64,000 nucleotides of DNA from Cordylochernes scorpioides (taxonomy: Eukaryota; Arthropoda; Arachnida; Pseudoscorpiones; Chernetidae): NCBI GenBank assembly GCA_030710605.1, contig CP092879.1:47799946-47863945 (forward strand), given 5' to 3'. This document shows positions 11,130 to 22,130 of the stretch, one piece after another (positions within the stretch are counted from its first letter, which is position 1; the number at the start of each line of letters is the position of its first letter). Below the pieces are notes generated by a model, which searched no databases, was not told the DNA's origin, and worked only from the letters and a program-made list of their open reading frames with translations. The position numbers were made by a program, and so were the translations under genes.

Positions 11130-11690
11130 AATATCTTTCTCCTTCAACTTTTCATAGCGTAATTTATATGTATATATTTTGGCGTGAATTATGTAACCCT
11201 ATCACCGATTCTATTCTGCCAATATTTATTTCCATCAGATCCGTTGACTATTGCAATCACGTATCTTCTATCCTTCATTAAGCCAATTAAAACATATTTT
11301 TGTGGTTGCAAATTTCCAGAGGTCATGATTTACTTTCTACGTGGCACTATTAAGTAGATGTTGTTTCTTATCCCCTTGTGTAAAGATTACATGAATTCCA
11401 TGAGTTCATTCTCCTCGAGCTGTTTTATGATAAGCAGCGACCTCTCCCAAAGGTCCTGTTTAGTGTATCTAATGCAAGCCAAAATGTGTTTCTGAAGCTG
11501 CAGGTGCCAAGCTACATTTTGTGCAAGTGAGGTAGATTTTTTTGTTAGTTTCTATATTCAATGTAATATTTCTATCTTCAATTAAGTAGTGTTGTAGCTA
11601 TACTACCGCCTACAGGACAAAAACGTTTCATTACGTAAGTGCAATCACGATAAGTCTCGTTGTTGCCTAATTCCAGTTGCTATGACGAAA
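11130..11690. other. Gene-free stretch
   Basis: Mixed AT-rich sequence without a convincing frame, repeat partner or RNA gene. Confidence 0.45.
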
Positions 11691-11855
11691 TTATACTCAT
11701 GGACAAAACCTAAGAAAGTGAAACGTCCTTAATATCGCAAATCGTCCTTTTGTATAGAGGAGACAGCAGCATTTTCTTCACATTTGGTTATCCCGTGTGT
11801 CTACAATAAAGGTCACTGTAATATCTTTAAGAGTTATTGTCTCAATCCCGATATA

Positions 11856-13274
11856 CACTGCGTGACATTGAAAATGGAACACCAAGAAATAGTGGCCAGA
11901 AAGTGATGAAACTCGGCAGACAGAGAGAGACAGGGACGAACAATAAGTGATCTTTATTTCAAAATGATAGTCATAATACAGAGCGAGAACGGCGTCGGCT
12001 TAGTAGCAAGTAGGACCACCGCGGACGGCGATGCACGCAGCAACACGTCTAGGTAGAGAGTCAATCAGAGTACGGATGGCGTCCTGAGGGATGGCTCTCC
12101 ATTCCCTCTCAACCATTTGCCACAGTTCGTCTTCTGAACGCGGCTGTGGCAAGGCATGCAAACGGCGTCCAATGATGTCCCAGACGTGCTCGATTGGTGA
12201 GAGATCAGGAGAGTACGGTGGCCAGGGAAGCATCTGTACATCTTGCAGAGCTTGTTGGCTAATGCGAGAAGTGTGCGGTCGGGCGTTATCCTGCTGATAA
12301 AGGGCATTGGGTACCCCCTGAAGGTAGGGGAGTGTCACCGGTCGCAGCACATCATCAACGTATCGTTGGGCCGTCATAGTGCCCTGAATACGAAGTAAAG
12401 GTGACCTGGAATCATACGCGATTGCGCCCCAAACCATGATTCCACGTTGTCGCACGGTGGGGCGTTCCACAATTGCTGCCGGATTGGACCTTTCTCCACG
12501 TCGACGCCACACGCGTACACGGCGACTATCACTGGACAAGCAGAAACGCGACTCATCTGAGAACACGACCCTGTGCCATTCCGTCATCCACGTCGATCTA
12601 GCCCGGCACCATTCCAAACGTTGGCGCCTATTCGGTGGGGTCAATGGCAGTCTTCTTAGCGGACGGCATGAGTGCAAGCCATCAGCAACCAATCGACGGG
12701 AAATGGTTCTGGTCGAGATGGAATGATCTAGGGTGTCTTGCACATGTTACAGGATGGCGGTACAAGTGGCTTGTGGGGCCGCCACTGCTTGTCGAAGGAT
12801 ACGCCGATCCACACGTGCTGACGTCACTCTGGTTGCACCGACATTCCTATAAATTGCCACATTTCCTTGTTCCAACAATCTTCTCCACAGTCGGTGCACC
12901 GTGGACGCACCAAGGTGTGTATCAGCTGCGATTTGACGTATGGACCAACCTGCCCTTTTCAGTCCGATCACCATGCCCCTCGTAAAAGCGTCTGTCTGCT
13001 TGAACTGCCTCCGTTTACGATGACCTGGCATTCTCTGTTATTACACGTGTCTTTTGACACAGGAACAAATTTTCTACAATGATTTTCCTTGAAGAAATAA
13101 CGACACGAATACTGTCCTTTCTGCAAGTTCCTTCCCTTATATCTTACTCCATGTGCGCACGAGAGCTGCGCATTTTACATCATTTGCATAACTCGGTTAG
13201 GCGCGTCTACCCTGAAATTTGCATAATTTTCTGGCCACTATTTCTTGGTGTTCCATTTTCAATGTCACGCAGTG
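11856..13274 (-). mobile_element. Tc1-family DNA transposon, complete ends
   Basis: This 1419-bp element has 47-bp terminal inverted repeats (11856-11902 and 13228-13274, starting cactgcgtgacattg) that match perfectly over that length, with TA on both sides. Perfect termini and a single stop in the transposase imply recent mobility. The insertion splits a family-M MITE. Confidence 0.92.
12000..13031 (-). pseudogene. Tc1-type transposase with one nonsense codon
   Basis: The frame runs from ATG at 13031 to the stop at 12000, about 343 codons, the usual Tc1 length. One in-frame TAA at 12747-12749 divides it after residue 94. The N-terminal part has paired-type helix-turn-helix character (GWSIRQIAADTHLGASTVHRLW). 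The C-terminal part carries the DDE catalytic core: SDESRF, QQDNARPH and SPDLSPIEHVWD. I count 32 residues between the second Asp and the Glu, where classical Tc1 has 34. The rest of the frame is open, so the copy looks recently inactivated, or usable if the stop is read through. Confidence 0.9.
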
Positions 13275-13619
13275 TACATGCTAAAAGGTAGAACTTCCTT
13301 AAGTTTTGTCCATGAGTGTATCTTTCAGAGTTATTGTCTCAATCCCGATATACATGCTAAAAGGTACAACTTTCTCAAGTTTCGTCCATGAGTGTACATT
13401 GCCGACAACATTAACAGTTTCAACCACCCAATCTACAAAGTTGATAAGTGTTATGTTTATCAAAAATTTGAATTTTAAAAAATTTCGAGATGGGTTTAAA
13501 GCATGGATGGCCAATATTTTAGCATAGGCGGGCTAAATTTCATAAATAATACTTACCTAACGAATCACGAACTTATTTTTTGTCCTTTTTGTGATATGTT
13601 GAATGTGAACATTTATGTG

Positions 13620-14007
13620 TAGATGTGACATAGCTCCAGGTATCACAGCATGATCCCTACGGGCCGCATGAGGACCTCGTATTGGAAACCCTTGGTATAA
13701 AAGGACATTGCTTTCAAGGTGACGACGCCTTTCTGCAGGTTTTCAGGAAGACATCCTGAATTATTTTGTAGACCTAAGATGTAGCATCTGGAAAATATGT
13801 TGATATTGTAACAAAGTATTTATTAATTTTATTATTTTTATTAACAGAGTGGTCATTTTTATGTTTATATCTTGCTACTCTGTAAATTTCCCTCGTGGCT
13901 TATCTTTTGTTTACTATTCATAGTTTTGTTCTTGCCTGAAATAAATTTCTATCTCATCCCGAAGTTTGTCTTCCATAATTTTCCACGTGGCAATATTGTT
14001 ACAATAT
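13620..14007 (+). other. Possible solo LTR
   Basis: The stretch begins with tg-rich sequence, ends in ttgttaca, contains a TATA-like tataaaagg and an AATAAA, and is bounded by AT-rich DNA. These are LTR-like features. No target duplication could be fixed, so the call is weak. Confidence 0.25.
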
Positions 14008-14024
14008 AATTATTAATATTCGAA

Positions 14025-14250
14025 ACCATTATAGACGCGTATGATTCTTTTAAAAATTAAACAATTTCTACTGCTCTTACTGCAATGGAAAAATTAATGG
14101 GAGGACCTGGCTCATTAGTGGTGAAGCCTTCCAGCGGTTTCGCCAGTTTAAACTACCATACCGCTGTTATATTGCATTGTTTTGTTTAATTTTCAAAAGA
14201 ATCATACGCGTCTATAATAGTTTCGAATATTCATAAAAGATGGCGCGCTG
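14025..14250 (+). repeat. Foldback repeat with GC-rich core
   Basis: Outer arms starting tattcgaaaccattatagac are inverted around 14200 (agaatcatacgcgtctataa). They enclose the conserved core with ctgcaatggaaaaatt and cagcggtttcgccag. This is the best-preserved full foldback copy in the window. Confidence 0.8.
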
Positions 14251-14461
14251 ATGCATCATAATATAATTATGGTGTATAGATTGATTTTTCTTTAATTAAA
14301 TAAAAACTAAATTACTCTATGAAATGTAAATTTGAAAAATTAGTAAATGTTTTAAATAAGAATAATACTATATATGTATAGCTTGCTATAATTTTGCATG
14401 GCTAAAAAAGAACAAGATAATTTGCATGTATATAAATAAACTTTTTTTCTAACCAACAGTG

Positions 14462-14658
14462 TCGCCAACGCCGATAGATGCACCAAGGCTACGGTCACCT
14501 GCTTCCACTGCGCTTCTGGTGACCACCAAGGCCGAAGCTGTCCAAATCTCGTCAAACCGCGCACGGCCAAGTGCGCCAACTGCTCAGCCAAGGGTCTCTC
14601 TGCCGACCACAAGGCAAGATCAATGTCTTGCCCAACTGCCAGAGCTGCAAAGTTCTAG
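14462..14658 (+). pseudogene. C-terminal Gag fragment with zinc knuckles
   Basis: The frame encodes CFHCASGDHQGRSC (CCHC) and CANCSAKGLSADH, followed by a terminal cysteine, and ends in AKF then a stop. This matches the end of the Gag frames at 51023, 52588 and 54411. The N-terminal two thirds are missing through 5' truncation. Confidence 0.75.
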
Positions 14659-14851
14659 TCCTCCCTCCCTCTTCCTGCCTTCTGACCTCCGCGGACCCAA
14701 TCCAGCCTAACCTGCCTCTTCCCTGACGGAGATCCTGTCCCTAGCCTCCCCAGCCTGGTCATAGTGGTTTGTATATATTCCGCTTTACGCGGCCATTGGG
14801 GCTCAAAAATCATTTTATTTTGGTTAGCAGCCCCATAAATAAAGATATTTC
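14462..14851 (+). mobile_element. 5'-truncated gag-only retroelement copy
   Basis: A 13-bp duplication with one mismatch, ctaaccaacagtg and ctaaccaacggtg, flanks the insert at 14449-14461 and 14852-14864. Inside are the C-terminal Gag codons, a roughly 190-bp untranslated region with ggggctcaaaaatc, and the tail ataaataaagatattt. The same tail ends the copies at 49.7-54.6 kb. There is no reverse transcriptase between gag and the tail. Confidence 0.8.
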
Positions 14852-14864
14852 CTAACCAACGGTG

Positions 14865-15690
14865 AATGAAGTTCTGATTCTGAATCCCTGATAACACTTA
14901 CAAACACCTTCTTTTACTTTCTCATCTTCACTTCATCTTCCCCTTAATGGACGTATAAAGTGATACAGAGAGAGATGATTAAGTAATATATTGTCGCGTG
15001 GAAAATTAGGAAATACAAACTCCACAATGACACAACAATTTATTTAGGGAAAAAAACAAGATATCTGTACAAGATAAGCAAGTTGAGAAATTGAAGTTTC
15101 TATTGATAAATTTACTTTTCTATGCATTTTTTATTTTATTTCGACTTGGATCGCTATGTTCCCCTAGAAACACTTGCACTACAAAGATAAAATTAACATT
15201 GAAAGGAAAGAAAGATATTTGAAATATGTACAAGAATTAGTATGCAAGTTTTAGGTAGATGAAAAGAGAAAAAATATCAACACAATTGAAAATGTACAAA
15301 GGGTTGGTATGCACAAATATAGTTAAATGAAATCAAATTTGAAGTATTGTGTGTTTTCGAGGAAACATCTTGTATAATAATAAAGTATCTTTGTTATTGA
15401 AAATTCTTATTTTACTGAGTACTGTTTAACACAACGGTGTTAGTTCAACTCCACATACAATGGCTGATTGCTCCCCATCCCCTCTAAATTGCTTTTCCTC
15501 CTCACTCATGTACATATATAGCCCCTTGTAAGACAATAGTGTCTTAATAAAGGTTATTGTTGTACAACGGTATTAATATTGTAGTTTAACACTTCTGTTT
15601 GTGCAATTCTATATAAATGGCGCGTTATTGCTATGTATTTATGCTTAACTGGCCTTGTCCTTATTGTTTACGGAAGAGCATTTCTCTTTG
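14865..15690. other. Gene-free stretch, possible small LTR at 15423-15591
   Basis: Mostly AT-rich. Between tgtttaac (15423) and gtttaaca (15591) there are a TATA-like catatata and an AATAAA, an LTR-like order, but no target duplication. Nothing else is recognised. Confidence 0.35.
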
Positions 15691-15699
15691 CGAATTTTA

Positions 15700-15960
15700 A
15701 ATTGTAATTCTACTGTCCTAAAAGCTTATGTTCATAGTTTTATTAAATACCATTTCTGAGATTCCACCCTTCAGTGTAACATATATAAGTAGAATGATCC
15801 AATACAATATTAGAGCTCTAAAGAAGCGGTCTGGTAGATTAAATTGGTGAAATCGCTGGGAGGGTTCACCACTGATGAAACAAGCCCTCCTAATATTTTT
15901 TTAATCGCAGTAAGTAAAGTAGAAGTTTGATTTATATCTGAAATAAACATTCGCGTCTTA
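15700..15960 (-). repeat. GC-rich core repeat, long variant
   Basis: It matches 23485-23800 on the opposite strand, including ctactgtcctaaaagcttat, agagctctaa and the GGGAGGG core. Two changes in the ggcgaaa and gatgagcc blocks are complementary to each other (C to T opposite G to A). Confidence 0.75.
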
Positions 15961-16329
15961 ATGTTTTCATTTTATATCTATTTTAAGGTTTCTATGGCAG
16001 AGTATTTCTGTTTTAGAGGTGATATTGCGATTGTGGTATCTGGCTTCTATGAAAAGGGTGTTATAAGCTCTAATAAGTAAGTAATGAGAACTGCGAAGTA
16101 TCTTTAAGCTAGATAGAGATAAGAAGAGAGGATAAAATAGAGACAATTTGTGCTCCTGAAGCGCAAGAGATAGTATTGGTGTGAGTGAGATAAGTTTGAA
16201 TATCTTATCACTACATTACTTTCAGTTTCAGAGACAATCCTAAATGCGACTCTAAGCACCAGCTTACAACGTCTCATACCATTAATAAATTTCACGAAGG
16301 GCTTAACCAAATCTATATTTTAATAACAA

Positions 16330-16720
16330 TATACACTCATAGATAAAACTTAAGGAATTTTCATATTTTGATGTCACCGATCGTCTGTTTTTTTTTTTTT
16401 TTTTAAGAATGCAGAGGATTGACTGTGTCAATAGGGAGTATGGCAATTTATAACATCTATAAAACTCTTCACAACGATCTTTCATGATGCTATAACAGAT
16501 TTATTGTAGCGATTAGTTCCACTTCTCTATAGCAGGTTTGAGGACGATTCTAGGAGTGAAATGACGAGCTCTCCAATACGTCTCTCTAAGACATCTCCGA
16601 CATGTTCTACTAGATTCATATCCTAACATCTGGCTGGTCAGTCCATCATCCTCTGAATCTAATTGTTTAAAAATAAGCTTATTTGTGGAAGCCTGATGTT
16701 TTCCCCTGAACAACAATGAT
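16330..16720 (-). pseudogene. Decayed Tc1-like element fragment
   Basis: A terminus like that of MITE family M (cactcatagataaaactt) lies at the left. Further right, minus-strand frames retain remnants of a transposase C-terminus: a WPAR-type segment, then DMN, EHVGDVLERRIGE, with a frameshift and stop. It may be a relic of the autonomous parent of family M. Confidence 0.45.
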
Positions 16721-16988
16721 GACTATGCACAGTTACACCTAGGCGCAGACTCTATACAATAGTATTAACGGAATTCACCTTTCTTTGCCAATGAGAAGCC
16801 CAAACTGTAAACCACCCAATATATAAACAACCAAATTTTCAGAGTCCATCATCCTCTGGATATCCTCCCTCTCGAGGAAATCATTGACTAGCATCGCCCT
16901 AGGTGGAGAAGAATTTTTGTCCGAAAAAATGGACTAAGAATCAACACACAATCGGTTTACACGATCTAATGAAGCCATCAGATTTCAT

Positions 16989-17268
16989 TCAAAATTTGCA
17001 AGTTTCAAAAATAACAACAGTTATTATTTCATAATAGAGCGAAGGCTTACCAAACCTTATTAGAAATTCCATATACCCAACTTCAATAAATTGAATTCTG
17101 CTAACAGATGCATTCATTCGAATAATTTCTTTCAAAATTTGCAAGGTTTAAAAAGAATAACAGTTATTATTTTATAACAGAACGAAAGCGCTTACCAAAA
17201 ATTATTTAAAATTCTATATATTCAACTTCAATAAACCGAATAACAGATGCATTTATCGGAATAATTTT
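16989..17268 (+). repeat. 142-bp tandem duplication
   Basis: Two diverged units start at 16989 and 17131. Both contain ttcaaaatttgcaag, aacagttattatt, cttaccaaa and aacagatgcat. It is AT-rich and has no coding content. Confidence 0.7.
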
Positions 17269-17659
17269 GCACATGTTTGTCAATTTCTATTATATAATCT
17301 TTAATAATATTAAAATCTTATTTTTCCAAATGTGTTGTGATAAGACTCTTAATTTTAGACACCAGTATGTATATATGTAGAGGAACTAAAAATGTAAATA
17401 ATAAAAATTATAAAAGGAATTCGAATTTAGTTTCCTTATTTCTTCATAATCCATTAAAAAAAACAAGTGCACTCCGATATTCTGTTATGGGAGATATACA
17501 AATAAACAAATTTAAGCTGCTAGTACATTTCTATTTGACAATTAAAAATGGTTTATTGACATCTAGTCAATGGTCAAGAGAGAGTTTACAGAGTTTAAAA
17601 TAGTAGAGAAAAATATATACACCAGATGAGGCTTTCTCCGAAGGGACGTCTGGATCCTA
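17269..17659. other. Gene-free AT-rich stretch
   Basis: Lies downstream of the minus-strand exon that follows. No convincing frame is present. Confidence 0.4.
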
Positions 17660-18043
17660 TCAGGAGCTTAGAATCGTCTTGAGTTCAGACAGGCCCTTGC
17701 GAGTTATGGAATCCGTGTCCCCAGCATGCTCGATGACTGTGTTTAGGAACTTGACAAGAATAATCTTGTGTTTAGGTAAGGTATCCGCGAGGAAACTCTC
17801 CCTAAAATGGGGGTACAGGACCGCATACGCGACATCATTAATGGTCGTCCCTCGGTTATATAGGGGCCTAAAGATAGTTTCATCGTTCAGTTGTTCGATT
17901 ATGTCCATTAACTGATTCTCACGTTCCATTTCTTGCTTGTCCTGGAGCGTCGGGCCAGGTATTAGAGGCGGAGGGACTACTACGGCTCGAGCTGACACAT
18001 CCTCATGGGGAGTAGGCGGCGCTGGTTCAGCAGGTGCACCTTT
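17660..18043 (-). CDS. Probable terminal exon of an unrecognised gene
   Basis: A minus-strand open stretch of 127 codons follows an acceptor (cgacaatag) and ends at TGA. It begins KGAPAEPAPPTPHEDV, a proline/alanine-rich linker. A compact alpha-helical-looking region follows, with MDIIEQLNDETIFRPLYNRG and a later segment ending SELKTILSS. No membrane segment or catalytic motif is seen, and I do not know the family. Its composition differs from the AT-rich flanks, which supports coding. A strong minus-strand donor at 19408 could belong to an upstream exon of the same gene. A degraded TE gag is an alternative. Confidence 0.45.
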   Translation of the reverse strand, partial: KGAPAEPAPPTPHEDVSARAVVVPPPLIPGPTLQDKQEMERENQLMDIIEQLNDETIFRPLYNRGTTINDVAYAVLYPHFRESFLADTLPKHKIILVKFLNTVIEHAGDTDSITRKGLSELKTILSS

Positions 18044-18169
18044 CTATTGTCGTTGTGTTTTCATCTCAAAAATATTTATCTAGAAGTCATCAGTGAATCA
18101 GAAGTTTTATCTTCGTGCGATACGGTGAAGGTCGGTGGGACCTCTTGAATCTTATCTCACCAGGGATCT

Positions 18170-19235
18170 ACGTGGCCAACTTTACTTGATATCATGGAGG
18201 TATGCAACTTTACCTGATAGCATGCAGGTATGCATCTTTACCTGAAAACATCAAGGTATGCAACTTGAATTTATAGCATAGAGGTATAATACTCTACCTG
18301 ATAGCATGTAGGTATGCAATTTTACCTGTTAGCATGGAGGTATGAAACTTTACCTGATATCAAGGAGGTATGTAACTTTACCTGATAGCAGGCAGGTATT
18401 CATCCTTACCTGAAAACATCGAGGTATGCAACTTGAATTTATAGCATAGAGGTATAATACATTACCTGATAGAATGTAGTTATGCATTCTTACCTGATAT
18501 AAAGAGGTATGCAACTTTACCTGATAGCATGGAGGTATAAAATTTACCTGATATCAAGGAGGTATGCAAGTTTACCTGATAGTATGGAGGTGTGCAACTT
18601 GAATGTATAGCATGTAGGTATACAACTTTACCTGAAAGCATGGAGGTAGGCAACTTGAATTTATAGCATGGAGGTATAATATTTTACCTGATAGCATTGA
18701 GGTATACAAACAAATTTACCTGATATTATGGAGGCATGCAACTTGAATTTATAGCATGGAAGTAGGCAACTTGAATTTATACAATGGAGGTATAATATCT
18801 TACCTGATAGCATTGAGGTATACAACTTTACCTGATATCATTGAGGCATTCAACTTGATTTTTATAGCATGAAGGTATAGAATTTATCTGATATCAAGGA
18901 GGTATGCAACTTTACTTGATAGTATGGAGGTATGCAACTTTACTTGATAGTATGGAGGTATGCAACTTTACCTGATATCAAGGAGGTATGCAACTTTGCA
19001 TGATATCAAGGAGGTATGCAGCTTTACCTGATATCAACGAGGTATGCAACTTTGCAGGATATCAAGGAGGTATGCAACTTTATTTGATAGCATGGAGGTT
19101 TGCAACTTGAATTTATAGCATGGAGGTGTAATACTTTACCTGATTATCAAGGAGGTATGCAACTTTACCTGATATCATAGATGTATGTAAATTTACTTGA
19201 AAGCATGGAGGTATGTAACTTTATCTGATAACATG
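18170..19235. repeat. 28-bp minisatellite
   Basis: About 36 degenerate units of the type ggtatgcaactttacctgat plus atcaaggag. Each unit holds AGGTA and TACCT, so neighbouring units can pair. It may lie in an intron if the exon at 17660 and the donor at 19408 belong to one gene. Units are contiguous with no unique spacers. Confidence 0.9.
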
Positions 19236-19850
19236 AATAATGTTTCAGTATTGAGAGGTTAGCTATATGATCTATTAAAGAGATAGAAACCTATCAACCA
19301 TCGAAATTTATCACACGAGGTTTCAGCGACCCACTATCGCACTTTTCAAGATAAAAAAGCTTAACACGACGTTTGTCGATATCTATAAAGTTGTGAAACA
19401 TACTTACCTAAAACCGTGTAGCGAGTCGCTGCAAACTAAAATATAAAACTCTGAAGCCAACAAGAAAAGCGGAGAGATGATTGTAATGAATTCCACGAGT
19501 CCTCGGCCATAAGAGACCAACCAAAGATATCATAATATGAGAAGACTATAACTTCCTCGATAGATTTAGGATTAAAGGATAAGATTCAAAAGCTGAGTTT
19601 CTTTATATGAGAAAGAAACGTTTTCTGTGAAAGCTTCTCTTTTAATCCAAAATACCAGCATTTTTATCAAACCGAACATAGAACCATCTGAAAATTGTAG
19701 ATAGAAAACATTTAGCCTTATTCTTTATCATATCAGAGACATATTAAAAAGGTTCCTAAACAGGATATAGAAAAAAGAGCAACTTGTGAGTCAAGGCATG
19801 ACAAATTCAGTTTCGTTGTAGTAATTGTAGACCTCCATTCTACACTCTCT
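19236..19850. other. Gene-free stretch with a minus-strand splice-donor consensus
   Basis: On the minus strand at 19408/19407 the sequence reads ggttttag then gtaagtatg, a near-perfect donor. The upstream minus-strand bases are gcagcgactcgctacac. This could be a short leader exon of the gene ending at 17660. Nothing else is recognised. Confidence 0.3.
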
Positions 19851-20145
19851 CATAGATAAATCTTAAAGAAGTGGAAAGTATTTGATATCTCCTGTTTTCT
19901 TTTTTAAAGAGACAGAGTCAATTTTGTTTACACTTGGTAATCTCATGTGTCTTCAATAAAGGTCACTGTATATCAAATATCTTTCAGAGTTATTATTTGA
20001 ATCCTGATATACATGCTAAAAGGTAAAACTTCTTTAAGTTTTTTTTCCATACGTGTATCTTTCAGAGTTATTATCTGAATCCTGATATACATGCTAAAAG
20101 GTACAACTTCCTTAAGTTTTGTCTCCATGAGTGTATATGGCGTAA
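19850..20145 (+). mobile_element. MITE family M copy with duplicated 3' terminus
   Basis: Contains ggtcactgtatatc, then catgctaaaaggta, then a repeat of the terminal block (atctttcagagttatt to ccatgagtgta). The same terminal duplication is in the copy at 13275-13396. Confidence 0.75.
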
Positions 20146-20436
20146 TACAAGACTTGTAAGAAACGTGTAAGGTTTACGTTACAAAACATTCGGCAATATT
20201 TATTTACAAAATCTGTGTGAAAATACAATGTGATTTACACGTTACGTACGTCAAGATAAGAGGTTTATCTAGAGAAACACAATATAGTAGGTTTATCATA
20301 AAAAGGTTATCGTTACACAACAACTTCTTTATATTTATTGTTCTTATCTAATGTTTGAAATTTTTTATTTATAAATTTTAAAGTTTTTGTTGAAAATATT
20401 AGAAATATATATTTTAACGCTACTTTGCTTTTTAAT

Positions 20437-20652
20437 ATACACTCATACAAAACTTTAGAATGTTTTACCTTTTAGCATGTATATCAGGATTAAGACAATA
20501 ACTCTGAAAGATATTTGTTACATAGTAATCTTTATTGAAGAGACACGAGATAACCAAGTGTGAACAAAATTGCCTCTGTCTCCTTAAAAATAAAAAATAT
20601 GTCCAGCTACCTCAAATAATTTCAACTTCCTTAAGTATAAGAGTGTATAATG
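20437..20652 (-). mobile_element. MITE family M copy
   Basis: Runs from acactcatacaaaact to taagagtgtata, with agcatgtatatcaggatt and gataaccaagtgtgaac inside. Single-ended form without the terminal duplication. Confidence 0.75.
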
Positions 20653-20669
20653 ATAAATATTAATGATTA

Positions 20670-21770
20670 AATGAGGATAAATGTATATAAAAGTCAACGT
20701 ATGTATCTTTATTTATTTATTCATTTTCTAGCGATTGTATCCAGCTTCGCTCGGTTTTCACAAGAGTTAAAGTTTGGCTAACGAACATTTGGTGAAAAGA
20801 TATTTTCCTAGCAAGCATCCATTCTCTCTACTTAATCTATTCATATAAATATTGATTGATGTTTGTTATACTTTTCTTCATCAAAGCTACTAAATACTAC
20901 ATTGGAAAATTTTGCAAGTTTGTACCTGGATATATAGTCTGATAATCAACAAATATATAACTGGATGAATGCAATGACGTTTGGTTTATATAAATTCTCT
21001 TTGGTTTATATAAATTCTACAAGGCCGCAGTCACCATTTGAAGGAGATTAATAGAATCGCCGAATGTCGTGGTCCATTTTGATTAGGAAAGCGAAGAATA
21101 GAACGCGGCTGAATCCACACTCGCCTTTTCAGTGATACGTTAACTTTGGACGTATGCACAGTGGAATCTGTGGCCACTGGACATGTGTCAGACCTGAAGG
21201 CCGTTGGTTTCTGTGCTGCCTGGAGTATGGAGCTCCATCTATGCTTCCTTTCTTCATGTGGTGAATCTGTATAAGACCGGTTGTCTTAATAAATCTGTAT
21301 GTGTGTGATATCAAATAAAAAAGTAACATATAAGCTAATCAACGAATAAATTAGACAATAAACAAACTATTTTACATATTTTGAGGTTATAAATTATGAA
21401 AATTGTTGGATCGGTGGTTCAATCAGATGCAGAATAGATTGAAATATATAAGTTTTAATATATCATGACATAGCAAGTAGCCAGAACAAGGGATAAACAG
21501 GAAGGGTGCAGCGCCTCTAGTGGTGGTGGTTGGAAGCTCCTCAATGCCACGTCGTCCCGTGACGTAGGCGCGCTGGAAGCCAATGCGTATTTGAAGGAAG
21601 CACACAGTTCATCAATAATTAATTTAAACTGTCATTTATAATGATCTATCTTTCCCCGGCTTCTCCCCTATTGAATATTTGAAAAGCGAATATCATTCAA
21701 CTTATGTTATTTATTATCATTATATATCATTATAATGCGTTAGGATTGTATCCATGACTTAAAATAGGCA
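20670..21770 (+). repeat. Dispersed repeat X, interrupted copy
   Basis: It matches 55135-55610 in order: gcttcgctcgg near 20745, attagacaataaacaaac near 21349 and tgaatattt with ttatttattat near 21675-21720. About 340 bp near 21000-21340 and 230 bp near 21410-21640 are extra here and look like insertions. The second contains a GC-rich block with tgacgtaggcgcgct. The acttcgcccgg-type hairpin region is common in arthropod repeats. No coding capacity. Confidence 0.6.
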
Positions 21771-21805
21771 CCTCTCCCTTTAAATATGCATTAGAACAAT
21801 GTATT

Positions 21806-22070
21806 ATGTTTATCGCCCAAGTAAAATTATTTACCATGCTGATAAAAAAAATCATTCACCACACAAGTATCATAAAATTTAGACAAAAGCCAATAATCTC
21901 ATCAGCACAGAAGCTGCTTCGATTCCATAACATTCTATATTGCTCTACTCTTCCCCGGCAGACATCATCAAAAGTCTTAAGCTTTACAAGCTTTATACCT
22001 TAATATGATTGAGTGGAGATAAGAAAGAAAGAAAGAACATTCTATGAAATAAGTTATGAAATCGGCCAAA
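21806..22070. other. Gene-free AT-rich stretch
   Basis: Short frames only, none credible. It precedes the hammerhead-bearing foldback element. Confidence 0.4.
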
Positions 22071-22085
22071 ATTGTCAAAAAGCCG

Positions 22086-22130
22086 CCCCACTACTAATGA
22101 GGGCCATAGCCCGAAACCATGGTATACAAG
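22086..22130 (+). ncRNA. Hammerhead ribozyme copy, partly decayed
   Basis: CTAATGA (one change from CTGATGA) is followed by a perfect stem II, GGGC-cata-GCCC, then GAAA, then a three-base stem III (ACC with GGT), and a GTA cleavage triplet before TACAAG. Stem I retains only two of six pairs. Probably inactive. Confidence 0.6.

Larger units (their letters stand above)
11693..13396 (+). mobile_element. Tc1-type MITE (family M) interrupted by a Tc1 element
   Basis: Left part 11693-11855 and right part 13275-13396 belong to the family also seen at 19850-20145, 20437-20652 and 24522-24722. Shared parts include ctcatggacaaaac, ggtcactgtaatatc and catgctaaaaggta. The right side contains a tandem duplication of the family's 3' terminus of about 77 bp. 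The Tc1 element sits in the TA of the sequence gatatacatgc. Confidence 0.8.

Noticed and set aside
14100..14160. Functional hammerhead in the GC-rich core repeat
   Set aside because: The boxes are in permuted order and only about five bases lie between the would-be cleavage site and CTGATGA, so stem I cannot form in a monomer. Kept only as a structural finding.
14852..14864. Telomeric TTAGG-type target at the gag-only copy
   Set aside because: Only a single cctaa is present within the duplicated flank; there is no telomeric repeat array, so a TRAS/SART-like telomeric insertion is not supported here.
15423..15591. Solo LTR
   Set aside because: TATA and AATAAA signals are in the right order, but no target duplication or second copy was found.
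18170..19235. CRISPR-like appearance of regularly spaced dyads
   Set aside because: Units are contiguous and degenerate with no unique spacers, and the context is eukaryotic. It is a minisatellite.
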